DNA of 64,000 bases from Isochrysis galbana (GCA_018136815.1 CM030942.1:3325396-3389395), one strand, 5' to 3'. Shown: positions 11,071-21,742, counted from the first letter of the stretch. Program-made: numbers and translations. The notes: generated by a model not told the origin, from the sequence alone.

Positions 11071-12422
11071 GACAGACTTTTACTTTTAACCGGTGGTTTA
11101 TCTTAAGCCTCAAGGTCTCGTCGGCGACATTCTACACCTTCTCTTACTTTCTTTCGATGTCATCAGACGTTCCACGACTGTCTTCCGTCTTCTCCTCGTA
11201 TCTCGGCGGTAGCTCCACAGCGAGGTCTGCTCTCGGTGTTCCGACTTCTCTGTTTCGCATGTCTGTGCGCCGATGAGTTGCCTTGGTGCCGACGCTTGAC
11301 AGTCCGCCCTGAGTGTGGTCAGTTTTCGCCCTGTTTGGTTTAGTTCGTGTGTGTCTGTGTGGCGGAGTATCTTTTTGGGGTCCGTGTGTTGTAGTCTCTC
11401 GTGTTTGCCTTGGACCTAAGAAGCTCTCATTCTCCTCCTCTCTCTTCCTCTAGCTCGCTAGCTAGCCTCGGCCCTACCCTCCAACGCCGCGCGTTGTGAG
11501 CCTCCGAACCTCCGTCTCTCTTCTCGTCCCTCTCACTCGATGGTAGAAACTGTCAGACCCGACTCCTACTATGACCTCTCAGACATATTCCCGCAAGCAA
11601 CTACCTACAACTCCTTCACGGCCGCGTCAGCTGCCGGCTCGATCGAACAGCCCTCTGCCCACGAGCCAATAGTCATCGCGTGTTCGACAGCTCGGCGTGG
11701 GCGTCTACCAGGCCCTCTCGGGGCGCGCCCTCATGCCGAGCCAAGGCGACGCCGTTCTCGTCGCGTACGTGGTGCTCCTGGGCCTCTCCTTCGGGGTGCT
11801 CGCGGGGGGGCTCATGGTAGGGTGAGAGTCCCCACGGGAGGGGAAGAAACCCTGAGGGAAAGGAGACCAAATGAAGGCAAGCCGCCTGGACCCTTGTGGC
11901 AGGTACCTCGAGGCGCAGTCTCTTATTTCTCGAGGATCGCTCGCGGCGAGAGCTGTAAGGGCCGTTCTTCTCTTTTCTGACGAGAGGTCCCCCCCCCCCC
12001 GGTGCTTTTTCCCGGAGAGTCGCCCGACGTAGGTCGGTCCGCCTCAATGGGTTTTCCCTCATTATTGTAGCTTGTGGGGAGTTAAAATGGGAGCCGGGGG
12101 TTTGCGAGGGGGGAGATTCGAAGGGGTGCATATGCGCATGTGTCTAGTGACAGCACACGTCAAGGCGTACGGGCAAGTGCGCTGAGGGGTGTCGTGATAG
12201 TACCGGGCTAGTGGGAGTAGTGGTACTAACGCTCAGCTGTTTTTTATTATTATTAAGGAACCGATCCCCCCGCGGGCACGACCGCAAAATCAAAATCTTT
12301 ACGTTTACGGGTAGAGCGTGAGCGCGCGTGACGGAGAGGGGGAGAGGGAGAGGGGGGGCGAATCGCACCATTTCTTGGCGAAGATTTATATCAGCAGGTA
12401 GCCCCCCCCCAGAGCTTTTTTA
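11071..12422. other. No firm gene; retroelement flank and one possible orphan exon
   Basis: 11100-11540 is pyrimidine-rich and could be flank or LTR of the neighbouring retroelement relic, but I found no partner LTR. 11691-11816 is bounded by an acceptor (GACAG) and a donor (GTAGGG) and encodes 42 in-frame residues with one hydrophobic segment (AVLVAYVVLLGLSFGVLAGG). It could be an orphan exon of a membrane protein. The rest, including the poly-C at 11989-12000, shows nothing. Confidence 0.3.
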
Positions 12423-12620
12423 TTGGGCATCGCGTCACGGTCAAAAAATGCAGCCCAACCCTCACTACTAGTTAAAAAGCCCCTGTTTGACCGCCCTATT
12501 GATCCTCAATCAGGACTTTTCATGTTTACACCCTTAGAAGTTAAATCATTGTTTGAGCGGCCCACAAAGCAAAACCCCGAACATCCAATAGGTCCGTTTA
12601 TTATTTATATGAGGCACTAA
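12423..12620 (+). other. AT-rich patch with an open frame of unlike composition
   Basis: About 12410-12660 is clearly AT-richer than its surroundings. It holds a 65-codon open frame without an ATG start, ending PEHPIGPFIIYMRH. Lys, Phe and Ile use is unlike the Ala/Arg-rich local proteins. It may be a fragment of foreign or organelle DNA. No family is recognised and it may not be a gene. Confidence 0.2.
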
Positions 12621-12818
12621 GATTGTACTACTAGTTGTTGGTGATCTGAACGTTGTTCAAAGTCTGCTCCGAAGAAGAGTTAATTGATGGCAGCTCTCAA
12701 CTCTTTTTCAGAGGAAACAGCTCTGGACTGATGAGGACGACCCTTCCCCCCTTCCCCCCCCCCCCCCCCCCCCAGAGCCCTTCCCTCCCCCTCCCCCGCC
12801 CCCTCGCTCTCCCGCGCG

Positions 12819-13969
12819 ATGGCGTTCCTCGCGCTCTGCGTGTTCGCCGTCGTGCGGGCGCCGGGAGGCGGGCTGGTGCGCAGCAAGCTGAGTAGAGCGG
12901 CGAAGATGCCACAAATCGAACCCACCACCTATGTCACCCCTACGCTCGGCGAGTGGTCCGGTCTGGCCAAGATCAGCTGGATGCCTGAGCCAGTGCTAGA
13001 GGCGCTCGACGGTGTCACGCTCAATGCTGCGGTCGTCACCATCCTTGGCGTCTGGGCCTCCTACGTGGTTCTTAACGTGGATGCTGAGATATGTCGTGGG
13101 TGAGCTGCCTCCAGCGTGGCCTGGGTCCCCCACTCAGCGAGGGAGCCCTCATCTCCTGTCGTCCTGATCCACCTGTTGCCACAGATGGTCCATACCAGAG
13201 AAAGCGGCACGTGTTCTGGGGTCTAATTGGGATTCTTACGAGGCTTCGATCGCCGCAACACCTGTGCAAACCAAAACACTTATCAACGTGATAATCTACA
13301 TGATTGCAGACTGGTTGAGTCAATGGCTCGCGGGAGCAAGACCGCTCGGGTTCGACCTCTCAAGGGTGTTGCGCAATGGTGCGATCGGGGCGTTTTTTGG
13401 CCCCATCGTCTGCGCTTACTATGGATTCTCGGATATCATACGTACGCTCCTATCCCTCCAATGAGCTGATTTCTCCTGTGTTATTGCACGCGTTGATGTT
13501 CACAAGACCATGCGTGGCCTCTGGGCTGCGGGTCCTACTACTCACCTCCATGCCCGGACTCTTTGCAAGTCCAGTGCCACCTTCAGATCCTAGCTCCATT
13601 CCATGGAAGATTCTGATGGACCAGACCGTATATGCAGCCTCGAAGTATTCCATGTACCTGGGTCTGGTCAACTTGCTCAGGGGCAGAGATTGTACGGATT
13701 GTGTTCAAGAAATCCGGGAGAAGCTTTGGCCAACCTTGACAACAGGCTGGCGATTTTGGCCAGCAGTACACATCATCACGTACAACCTGATCCCGCCGAG
13801 ACATCGCGTGCTGTGGGTGAATTGTGCAGATCTCATCTGGGTGACACTCTTAGCTTCCATCGCCAGGTCAGTGCCTGTTTTCGGAACGCATCTTGCAGCG
13901 ATGTCAACACATCCGAACCTCAAGTGGCATGGTCCATGTAACCGTTGCCATGGGCAACACTTGGAGTAA
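12819..13969 (+). CDS. Mpv17/PMP22 family membrane protein
   Basis: Multi-pass protein of the Mpv17/PMP22/Sym1 family (peroxisomal, mitochondrial or plastid inner membranes; possible metabolite channel). Exons: 12819-13099 (donor GTGAGC), 13187-13441 (acceptor CCACAG, donor GTACGC), then 13587 onward (acceptor TTCAG). Phases agree at each junction. Family features are W-x-x-Y followed by TPVQTKTLINVIIYMIADW, LRNGAIGAFFGPIVCAYYGF, WKILMDQTVYAASKY, and GWRFWPAVHIITYNLIPPRH then LWVNCADLIWVTLLA. The N-terminus (MAFLALCVFAVVRAP) resembles a signal peptide, so a plastid or ER route is possible. The 3' end is uncertain. Reading through gives a stop at 13969. A good donor (CAG|GTCAGT) at 13867 could instead splice to an acceptor at 14229, whose basic exon runs into the assembly gap. 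Confidence 0.8.
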
Positions 13970-14477
13970 TTGGACGCATTGTAGGTGGAAGGCGCTCGGT
14001 CCAGACGCCGCCGCTGTATCCGCATTCAACTTCGTCAAGTGCTTGAGCAAACATTGACTCTCCTCCTATCTTTCCCCGTGGTCCCTGGTCGCATGACGGT
14101 GTTGCACACATCCTTGCCCTGAGTAGAGAACATGAATCCTGTGTGCGGGAACTCGGGCAAGGCCGAAAGTACTTCTGTGCGTGTATCCCAAACGTCATTG
14201 ACCCTGCCTCATTTCTTTCGTTCGTGCAGGGGCTCCGAGCAAGATGGTGGTCTCGGTCAGACTTCGGCGGCACCTAGCCGATCAAGGACGAGAATGGGCA
14301 GCACAGGGAATCGGCCAATTTCCTCATCTAAAATGGGCTCCGTCGTTACCAAGAGGCTAGAGGGGCAAAGACCCGCAGTGAAGGGTAGAAGTAAAGTTCG
14401 ACGACGCAGTGTACGATCATCGCCTAGAGTGGCGGCACGGCGGCGGCTTACTTCATCGAAATCTCAATCTGGTAGCC

Positions 14478-14577
14478 NNNNNNNNNNNNNNNNNNNNNNN
14501 NNNNNNNNNNNNNNNNNNNNNNNNNNNNNNNNNNNNNNNNNNNNNNNNNNNNNNNNNNNNNNNNNNNNNNNNNNNNN
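14478..14577. other. Assembly gap of 100 N
   Basis: One hundred undetermined bases, a standard scaffold-gap size. Sequences on either side may not be adjacent in the genome, which affects the end of the Mpv17 gene and the end of the LINE relic. Confidence 1.
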
Positions 14578-15640
14578 CATTTCTCCCTTGTGTCTCATAA
14601 AATCTTCAGCGTTTTCCTTCAAATTCTTTCCATAGCGGTTCACCCATCTCAAGTGATGTTTCGTATATCTATATCTAAGCCTTTTGCCGCCTGCAAGAGG
14701 TCATCCGATACTTCTAGGTTGAAGTCTTTGTCCACCATGTAAAGAGGGCTTATCATTTTCCGAATATGTTTGTTACTCGGGGCGTGCAGCCCCATGTTAT
14801 TTCGTTGTTTCTTCAGCCTCTGAAAGAAACCGACCTTCGCCGTTGCTAGTAGGTGGTACCTTGTAAGAATTGCTCTAAGGATCGATCTAACGGACCTACC
14901 GTCCGCGTTACCGTACTAGATGTTGTAGAAATCCGTGAGGATATACCTCCACGCCAGGATACCCAAGTATCCCGAGGAGGGGTGAGGCCTGTCTACTTGG
15001 TAGCAAAAGAGACGTTGGGCTACTTCAGAGCCCGGCCTAAGGACAATCCCTAGAAGTCTTTCTATGAATTCGAAGATGGGCTCCGTCGCAATGCATACGC
15101 CTAAGTGCGTGGAACTTTCGGGGGCTATACCGCAAAAGCGGCACGTCGGGTCATCCGCGAATCTGTTCGCCGTGGCTATCCTCCTATGTAGAATGTGTTT
15201 GAAGTGCATTACGAGTCCCTTGGTGTTAAAAAGTTGTATTTATATAGCTGCGATATTTGCTTCCATTTTCCTGAGATGGCCGGTAGTCTTTTTTCCCATC
15301 TTAGCGTGGATTTCTGCCTCTTCGTTTTCCTCATTGCGAGGAACGCTTTAGTGAGCGCCTTGACGTTAATGTCTTCCAACGTTTTATCTGTGTCTTTAAA
15401 CGTGTATTCTTGCGGAATCGGGTATGCTATTTCGGCCGGTCCGTCATAATGACGTCATATGCTCGCCCCCATTTTAGCGGAGTGTATAGCTCTCCCGGAA
15501 CCGACTGCGGGCTGACCCGCTCGTGTATATGGGGTTCTCCCATAACATCAAGCTTGACTACGTGATAGTCGCCTCTTCGGCGCATATAGTAGTTAAGTTC
15601 TTTGTCCACTAGGATTTCGCCTAGATCGTGCGCGTCCGCC
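14578..15640 (-). pseudogene. LINE (non-LTR retrotransposon) relic, C-terminal part of the pol ORF
   Basis: Minus-strand frames read, in order, an acidic/aromatic segment to about 15427, then EYTFKDTDKTLEDINVKALT and TKRQKSTLRWEKRLP, then (15209-14916) a zinc-knuckle-like region HILHRRIATANRF, CRFCGIAPESSTHLGVC. The Cys-x2-Cys...His...Cys pattern after an HRR motif is typical of the zf-RVT region downstream of LINE reverse transcriptase. At least two frameshifts break the frame and the reverse transcriptase core is not present. It abuts the assembly gap on one side and a palindrome-rich element on the other. A related segment lies at 34690-34880. Confidence 0.7.
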
Positions 15641-15839
15641 CGATAGCTATTGGGGGCCGACCTTAAAACGCGATAGCTCCCCGGGGGACGTAAAATCTCC
15701 CAATAGCTCTCGGGGGATTTTCTCGGTCCCCCGGTAGCTCTCGGTGGGGCTGTTGGCGATCGGGAGAAAATTTCCCCCCGATAGCTCTCGGGGGCCCCCG
15801 ATAGCTCCTGTGGGGGGCGTTGGCTCCTGGGGGGTAACA
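15640..15839. mobile_element. Truncated palindrome-rich MITE-like element
   Basis: Six spaced variants of CGATAGCTCTCGGGGG, ending in GCGTTGGCTCCTGG and GGTAACA (15839). That end matches the right terminus of the complete element at 25798-26280. The left terminus is missing; the element joins LINE-derived DNA near 15640. Confidence 0.7.
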
Positions 15840-15969
15840 TCTACAAAAAGTACACGACTTAGGATTAAACAGGGCTGCTCATTCCCTCGCTTCGGCACCC
15901 CCCCCCCGCCTGCCCGGCCGTCGCACTCTGAGACGGGCCACCGCCGCTCGGCCCAGTTCCAAGCCCCCG

Positions 15970-18900
15970 ATGTGCCGATCCCAGCCAGAGCTGCGGCGGG
16001 AGCACTGGTACGAAGAGCACAAGAATGTCACGAGGCGCAAGCGCCACTTCCGCCCCACACAGAGCTCGCACCGCGCGTACTCAAACTCTAGCGAGCGAGG
16101 GGATCATAGCCGAGCACACAGCCGATGCACAAGCCGCAGCCCATCGTGGAGAGACCGCAGTTACAGTAGAGACCGATGGAGCAGCACTTCGAGAGACCGA
16201 AGGAGCAGCACTTCGCAACGGGAATGGCGTGGCAAATCCAGTCCCAGCGATAGCAGGTGGCGCGATGACGAGAGCCATACAGATTTGCACAGCCAAAGGA
16301 ACCAGGGAAGGAGGTCGAACCACAGCTCGGATGAAAGTTGCCTTCGGCGCAACAAGGGCAGGGACACTACGCGCGGTCAGATGGTCTGCGACACGTCCAT
16401 CGGAGCCAATGGGCACCCTGAGAGCATGGTTGACATGCCGACCACAGCACTTGACAGCCAGGCCTACGCAACAAAGGCGTACAAGCCATCCAATACGAAG
16501 GAAGATCAAGAGGCCGGACAAGCTCATGACTGGCAACGAGCGAGCTCGCCTGGTGCTGCGGTGCCAACTTTTTCACCGCAGTCTGTCCCGAGTTTTTCAC
16601 CTCAATCTCCTGTCAGCCACAGCGAGGCTGAACGCCCTATCGCGATCCCAGTCGATGCTCCGGCTCTAGACGCAGCCATGTCAAATTTCTTACCACCGTC
16701 TGTCTCAAGTCTCTCATCTCAGCCACCTGATGACTATGGCAGAGCTGATTGCCCTGCCCTCCCCACAGCCGGTAGTTGGTCGCCTGGCTTTGGGCTGTCA
16801 ACTTTCTCACCGCAGTCTGTCCCGAGTTTCTCCCCTCAATCTCCAATTCGCTGCAGTAGGACAGATAGCCCCGTCCCGATCCCAGTCGAGAGTCGGCCGC
16901 CAAACGCGGCGATGCCAATTTGCTCATTGCAGACCGTGCCTAATCTCTCGTCTCAGTCACGGGTTGATTGTGGCAAGGATGGCCCCGTCCCGCACATAAA
17001 CGATACGAAACTGCTGGACGCGGCGTTGCCAACTTTCTCACCGCAGTCTCTCCCAAGCTTCTCGCCTCAATCTCCGATATGCCACAGCGGGGCTGAGAAT
17101 CCTCTCTCGATCTCGGTCGATAATCAGCCGCCTGAAGCGGCGATTCAAAAGTTCCCAACGCAGACAGTCCCGATTCTCTATTCTCACCCACATGTTGGCT
17201 GTGGCAGGGCCGATAGCTCCATCCTACTCACAGGTAGTTGTGGGCCACCTGATGTGGCGTTGTCAACTTTCTCACCGCAGTCCATCCGGAGTTTCTCGCC
17301 TCAATCTCCTGTGAACCGAGGCAGGGTTAACAACACTTGCCCGACCCCGAGCATTACTGGGCCGCTGGACGCGAAGTTGCCCAGATTTTCACCGGAGTCC
17401 GTCCCAAGCTTCTCACCTCGATCTCCGATGGGTAGGGTAGAGAGTCCCGGACCGACTTTCTCGCCGCAGTCAGCTCCGAGCTTTTCACCCAAGTCGCCAA
17501 CTCGAGCACCATCGCCGGATGCAAACCGGGGGGGGGTCTTGGACGCATTCTCGAGCTCTCGCTCTGCTGACCCATTTGCATCTTCGCACGCATGTGACGG
17601 GCTTGTGCGGAGGCCACAATCTCATGATTCGTTAGGATCTCAACTCCGAAAGCACAGCAAGGGGTCCTCCGCTCCAGAGCCATTCGAGTTGATTGTTCAG
17701 AGAAAACGTCGTCGTCATGAGGACGCGGTGCCAACGGCCGCCCTAACCTCAAGAGCCGTAGCAAATAAGTCCTCAAGCACGATCCATGGTGCCAAAATCT
17801 CAGCTTTTGCGACGGCACGGATATCAGGCCGCTCACTAAATGCTTGTTCTAGTGGTATGATAGACACGTTCGTGAAACCTGCCCAAATCAAGTCAAACGC
17901 GCCCTCTTTCCCGTCAACTGACCATTTAAATACCTCTAGCCAAAAGGAACGTGTGCATCTGACCAAGACCAGCCATTTGCCGAAGTCCAAGAAGTCGGCC
18001 AATGGAGCCAAGGCGACTGATAGAATAATCCTCTCGTCAAAAACACCATCACAAGCGATGGATGCACGTGCCGGCCCTGCGAATCTCGTACACAACACAA
18101 CGGGGACAGAAGCCCTCAACAAATCGCTGCCTGAGACGAGTGCTTCTTCTCCAATTAGTTGGGCCGGAGAACGGATGAAGATGGCTGTACCAACAGCACA
18201 AGCGGTACTTGTGCATGCCGCCTCGACTATTCTCGACCATGGCAAGACAATCAGGCCTGAAACCTTGACCGAACCGCTTCCAACTACACGTACTCCCTCT
18301 CCAACGGATGCGTTGGAAACAGCGGGTGGGACAGTTCTCACAACGGAGCAATCAGCTATCCACGCCCAAGCGCAAATCGAGGACACACTGAGCGCCGACT
18401 TAGATGCTGTCGGTGTATCGGATCGTGTTTCCGACGCGCTCCGCGAACCACCCAACCCGGGGACAATCGCCACAGCGTTACGCTGCCTTGATGATGACCA
18501 CCTAAGCTGGAAAGCAATGAAGGCTGGCTGGCAATACCAGCAGCGTAAGTGGGTACAAAGGCTCATGGTGATTGAGGATAGTCGACGAGGCTTATTGGAC
18601 CCGATGATGTTGAAAGATCTTTGCGAGATGACGGAACAGCTACACCGGAACATCAAGCCGACTTTCTTGCAGCCTTGGCTTGTGAACAAGTTGGCGCTCG
18701 CGGCTTGGCGTGAGGCTCTAAAGACGGCAGGACACGATGCCGCAGCTCTTTTGCAACCGGTAGCTGCACTTGCGATGGCCGTGCGAGGTGTCCCCGAGCC
18801 TCCAGACTGGCTCGCACCTGCTATCTCTAAGTCGAGCGACGTCCCCTCTCGTGAGACCAATGATTCCCAGCCTCAGGCAATCCGTGTGTTCGTCCAATCG

Positions 18901-19527
18901 AACGAGAACGGATCCATTGCACGCGACATATCCTCACCTGTACAAAACAGTGATTCACCTCGTGACGAGGATGGGTTGCAAGTGCAGTCAACGTCTTTGA
19001 TCACTCAATCGGATGTATCGGCTCCGATCCATGTACCTAACGCGCGATACATAGCTTGCGAGCCAGCTCCGGATGCGCAACGACATTTGGGTGTTGGCAT
19101 GCATGTTTCAGCAAGATATCTTGCCTCTTCGCGTGGGAAGAGATGGACCAAATGGTATGAAGGCACGATAACAGACGTGATGCTAGGTGAGGACGGCGAA
19201 TGTTTGTACTCCATCCAGTATTTCGATGGGGACCATGAACACGGCGTGCTCAGCCAGCACATTCGGGTCGTTGAAGGGCATGACAGGTCTCCGCTTTGCA
19301 AGGCGCCCGCGCGTGACGACATTCCCACTGGATTAGCACCCGAGAGCGAGACTTCGTTGACTTATTCGGCTTCCAAGACCGCCTTGGATCAAGAAGCGCC
19401 TTGTGATGATGCTTGTGTTGGTGCGCAATCCCCATCGTGCTGCGATAGGTTTCTCTCCTCGCCGCCCTTGCCTGTGCCGGAGGACGTAGAGATCCAAGTG
19501 GTAGACGACTCCTCAGACAGCGAGTAG
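15970..19527 (+). CDS. 1185-residue RS-rich protein with FSPQS repeats and a C-terminal Tudor-like segment
   Basis: Unrecognised intronless gene. Residues 1 to about 150 are Arg/Ser-rich (SRCTSRSPSWRDRSYSRDRW), as in splicing-related RS domains. About 200-510 hold a long-period repeat: the core TFSPQSVPSFSPQSP recurs at 16567, 16801, 17032 and 17266 (spacing 234, 231, 234 nt, so 77-78 residues), with a weaker sister core (QTVPxLSSQ) halfway, and two more tightly packed cores after 17380. SPxx-rich stretches are potential proline-directed kinase targets. About 830-940 is helical and Trp-containing. About 1044-1101 (ARYLASSRGKRWTKWYEGTI, then YSIQYFDGDHEHGVL) looks like a Tudor/Agenet-type fold. 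The C-terminus is acidic. A nuclear RNA- or chromatin-related scaffold is inferred. The ATG at 15970 is the first of the frame. Confidence 0.8.
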   Translation: MCRSQPELRREHWYEEHKNVTRRKRHFRPTQSSHRAYSNSSERGDHSRAHSRCTSRSPSWRDRSYSRDRWSSTSRDRRSSTSQREWRGKSSPSDSRWRDDESHTDLHSQRNQGRRSNHSSDESCLRRNKGRDTTRGQMVCDTSIGANGHPESMVDMPTTALDSQAYATKAYKPSNTKEDQEAGQAHDWQRASSPGAAVPTFSPQSVPSFSPQSPVSHSEAERPIAIPVDAPALDAAMSNFLPPSVSSLSSQPPDDYGRADCPALPTAGSWSPGFGLSTFSPQSVPSFSPQSPIRCSRTDSPVPIPVESRPPNAAMPICSLQTVPNLSSQSRVDCGKDGPVPHINDTKLLDAALPTFSPQSLPSFSPQSPICHSGAENPLSISVDNQPPEAAIQKFPTQTVPILYSHPHVGCGRADSSILLTGSCGPPDVALSTFSPQSIRSFSPQSPVNRGRVNNTCPTPSITGPLDAKLPRFSPESVPSFSPRSPMGRVESPGPTFSPQSAPSFSPKSPTRAPSPDANRGGVLDAFSSSRSADPFASSHACDGLVRRPQSHDSLGSQLRKHSKGSSAPEPFELIVQRKRRRHEDAVPTAALTSRAVANKSSSTIHGAKISAFATARISGRSLNACSSGMIDTFVKPAQIKSNAPSFPSTDHLNTSSQKERVHLTKTSHLPKSKKSANGAKATDRIILSSKTPSQAMDARAGPANLVHNTTGTEALNKSLPETSASSPISWAGERMKMAVPTAQAVLVHAASTILDHGKTIRPETLTEPLPTTRTPSPTDALETAGGTVLTTEQSAIHAQAQIEDTLSADLDAVGVSDRVSDALREPPNPGTIATALRCLDDDHLSWKAMKAGWQYQQRKWVQRLMVIEDSRRGLLDPMMLKDLCEMTEQLHRNIKPTFLQPWLVNKLALAAWREALKTAGHDAAALLQPVAALAMAVRGVPEPPDWLAPAISKSSDVPSRETNDSQPQAIRVFVQSNENGSIARDISSPVQNSDSPRDEDGLQVQSTSLITQSDVSAPIHVPNARYIACEPAPDAQRHLGVGMHVSARYLASSRGKRWTKWYEGTITDVMLGEDGECLYSIQYFDGDHEHGVLSQHIRVVEGHDRSPLCKAPARDDIPTGLAPESETSLTYSASKTALDQEAPCDDACVGAQSPSCCDRFLSSPPLPVPEDVEIQVVDDSSDSE

Positions 19528-20262
19528 AGTACGGCCTCGTGTCAGCGGATTTGGCCAGGTCCTGATACCATTGTACAGGCATTGGGTTAACTTGCTGCGC
19601 CAATGATCTCACGCGTTTCACAAAATATGACTGTACATGGTGCGAACATGGCCAGTTGATGCCCCAAGCGTCGAGCTTATTACACGTTAGCCCCAACACT
19701 AAGAGTCAACAGCTATTAGCTACAGCTACATGCTAGAAGGCTTCGCTTGTGATTAAGGCTGGGCGCTGGGCCCGAATCGTAGCCAACCTAACCATAACCA
19801 AGATAGCATCTGCCGCGGAAGTGTCGGTGGAGGAGCCGGCGGGGGTAAGGATGTCCAGAATGATGGAATCGATTGATCCAATCATTGCTAGGTTCATTGG
19901 CCCCAATAGATTGACCAAGCTTTGCTGGGTTTGGGGCCAAGCTTTCCAAGCTTTTCCGCCGCGCGGAGCGCGGCGGCGCGTACAGCGCGCGCGCCGTGCG
20001 CCGTGCGCCGTGCGGGTGTGCGGGTGTGCGGGTGCGGTCGGCATGATGCATATGACTCTTATACATGACCACCGCGCGATGCGCGGCCCCCAAACAATCA
20101 TAGGACATAGGACCACAAACATAGACATACTCACAGAGTCATAGATAGAGACATAAGACACATATCCCTTGTGAACATATCGCTGCTAACGCTACCATAC
20201 TCCATACTCGGTATCTCGGTATCTCTCTGTGTGTGTATCACGTATCACACACTCACACTCAC
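19528..20262. other. Intergenic stretch with a short GC-rich tandem
   Basis: Contains tandem CCGTGCG and GGTGTGC units around 19985-20037. Open frames on both strands lack domains and mirror each other. No gene is recognised. Confidence 0.4.
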
Positions 20263-20445
20263 TCACGCTTGACAATTGCGGCCCAGGGTATTGAACTGTA
20301 GCTGCAACGATAATTCTATGTAGTCTGCGAGGGAGTTGTCTTGAAGGTCGCCAAAGCTGTCGTTCAGGATGGAGAAGACACGCTCCGGCGGGACGGAGTT
20401 CGGAGAGTTCGTGAGGACGAGGGGAGCGCGACGACGCACGACGCC
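20263..20445 (-). pseudogene. hAT transposase C-terminal (dimerisation) relic
   Basis: The minus strand encodes PPERVFSILNDSFGDLQDNS followed by LADYIELSLQLQFN and a stop at 20263. The ERVFSIL...Q...L.DY.E.S..LQ.N pattern is the end of hAT-superfamily transposases. Upstream coding sequence is replaced by low-complexity Arg-rich frame and a poly-G tract (about 20491-20507). No catalytic domain is present, so this is a relic. Confidence 0.65.
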
Positions 20446-20659
20446 GCGAGCGACTCTCGCGACTCTCGCGAGAAAGGCAAGAGGCGTTCCGCGGGGGGGG
20501 GGGGGGAGGCACCCCTGCTGTATTCGGCCCCACGGCCCCATTGTTATACTGTTTTTCGCACTGTTTTTTACTGTTTTTTTTGCATTCCCAAATACAACTG
20601 TTTTTACTGTTTTTCTAGACCTAGACCTCAACCGTCAACCGCTGTTTTTCACAGCTAGG

Positions 20660-20702
20660 TTTACACCACTTCCAGTCGCACATAGCCTAGCCACGCTGCG
20701 AA
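20660..20702 (+). repeat. 43-bp direct repeat, left copy
   Basis: Begins TTTACACCACTTCCAGTCGC and ends CACGCTGCGAA. It is identical to 21804-21846. The two copies enclose about 1.1 kb holding the Cys-rich gene. Confidence 0.95.
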
Positions 20703-21038
20703 TGTGTCGTTTTATAGTAACGAGCGTTCACAGAAGGCGGCGGCAAGGACGACTGATTTTGCTCTCCCTCCCTCCCATACCCATTCAGCTGAGCGTGTAG
20801 GCCTTTAAGGCATTAAGATTCCTTTAGAGGCTAGAGCTTCTCATTCAACAACGTTTTTCATAAACCACTATAAAACAGAGCTGGAAGGTGCTAAGGGGCT
20901 CATAGAGGCATCAGGGGCATGGTCCACACACACCCTACGCCGAGCAAAAGAGAAATTGCCGATTCTTGACCACCCGCAAGAGCCGTGCTCGAATCGCACG
21001 CACACGCCTCACGGCAGCGAGCTCCTCTCCCAGCACAC

Positions 21039-21742
21039 TCACTCCGAGACATCGGGGACACCGGACTCCACCTCTTCCGCGGCCTCTTGTACGTGCTGAG
21101 CGTTAGAGCCCGCCTCACATTCATAGACACTGCCCCTGCGAGCCGCCACACACTCCCTAACCTTGCACAACCCGCGCTTCGGTCCACACTTCGGACAACG
21201 CTTCCATGCCGACCATGGGCACGGGACAACGCCGCAGTTGCACGCGAACTCACACGTCGAAAATGCGGCCGCGCGAGCCCGGGCGCGCTCTGTATCGTCG
21301 TGAGCACGTTCCACTCTGGCCTTCTTCTTCTGTTGCACCAAGGCCGCAGCCTCCAGCTCTTCCTTATCCCTCTTCTCCTTCTCAGCCTGCAAGTCGCGCT
21401 TAGGCTTAGTGACAGAGCCCGATAGCTCGAAGAGACGTGCGCGCTTCCGCGGCCCGACAGCATCTCCTGCACCTGCGAGTGGTGATCCCACGCAGCCCTG
21501 TCGCTGGAAGGGTCGCGGGACAGCGCCTGACGCACCTTACCCTCAGTGGCTAGAGGGAACTTGCAAGAGCGTATCGCTCGGCGCGCGCTCTCGCCCGCCG
21601 CGCCACAGTGTTCCACTGCTTTGCGGACGTCTTCGAGCGTCGCGAGCCGTTGCTCCACTAGGGCATCATGGGCAGCCTTGGTGTAGGGTCCCTTGCCCCC
21701 TCTGGGCGGCTCCACAGGCACCCTGGCGGCCGCCGGAGCCAT
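21039..21742 (-). pseudogene. Cys-rich protein gene with an apparent frameshift
   Basis: Unrecognised. The first ATG is at 21742 (MAPAAARVPVEPPRGGKGPY) and this frame is coding-like to about 21470 (AIRSCKFPLATEGKVRQALS). Coding character then continues in another frame to the stop at 21039: a Lys/Glu helix (KPKRDLQAEKEKRDKEELEA), a Cys cluster (CEFACNCGVVPC, then CPKCGPKRGLCKVREC) and an acidic end. No intron with good signals explains the switch, so a one-base indel (mutation or assembly error) is likely. The Cys cluster suggests a zinc-binding module. Together with flanking 43-bp direct repeats and the hAT relic downstream on the same strand, it may be a transposon-borne gene. That is inference. 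Confidence 0.45.

Noticed and set aside
17715-18860. 381-codon minus-strand frame opposite the RS/FSPQS gene
   Set aside because: Antisense shadow of a strongly biased coding sequence; no start context or motif.
19749-20144. 131-codon plus-strand frame near 20 kb
   Set aside because: No domain; overlaps a GC-rich tandem repeat, and the opposite strand is equally open.
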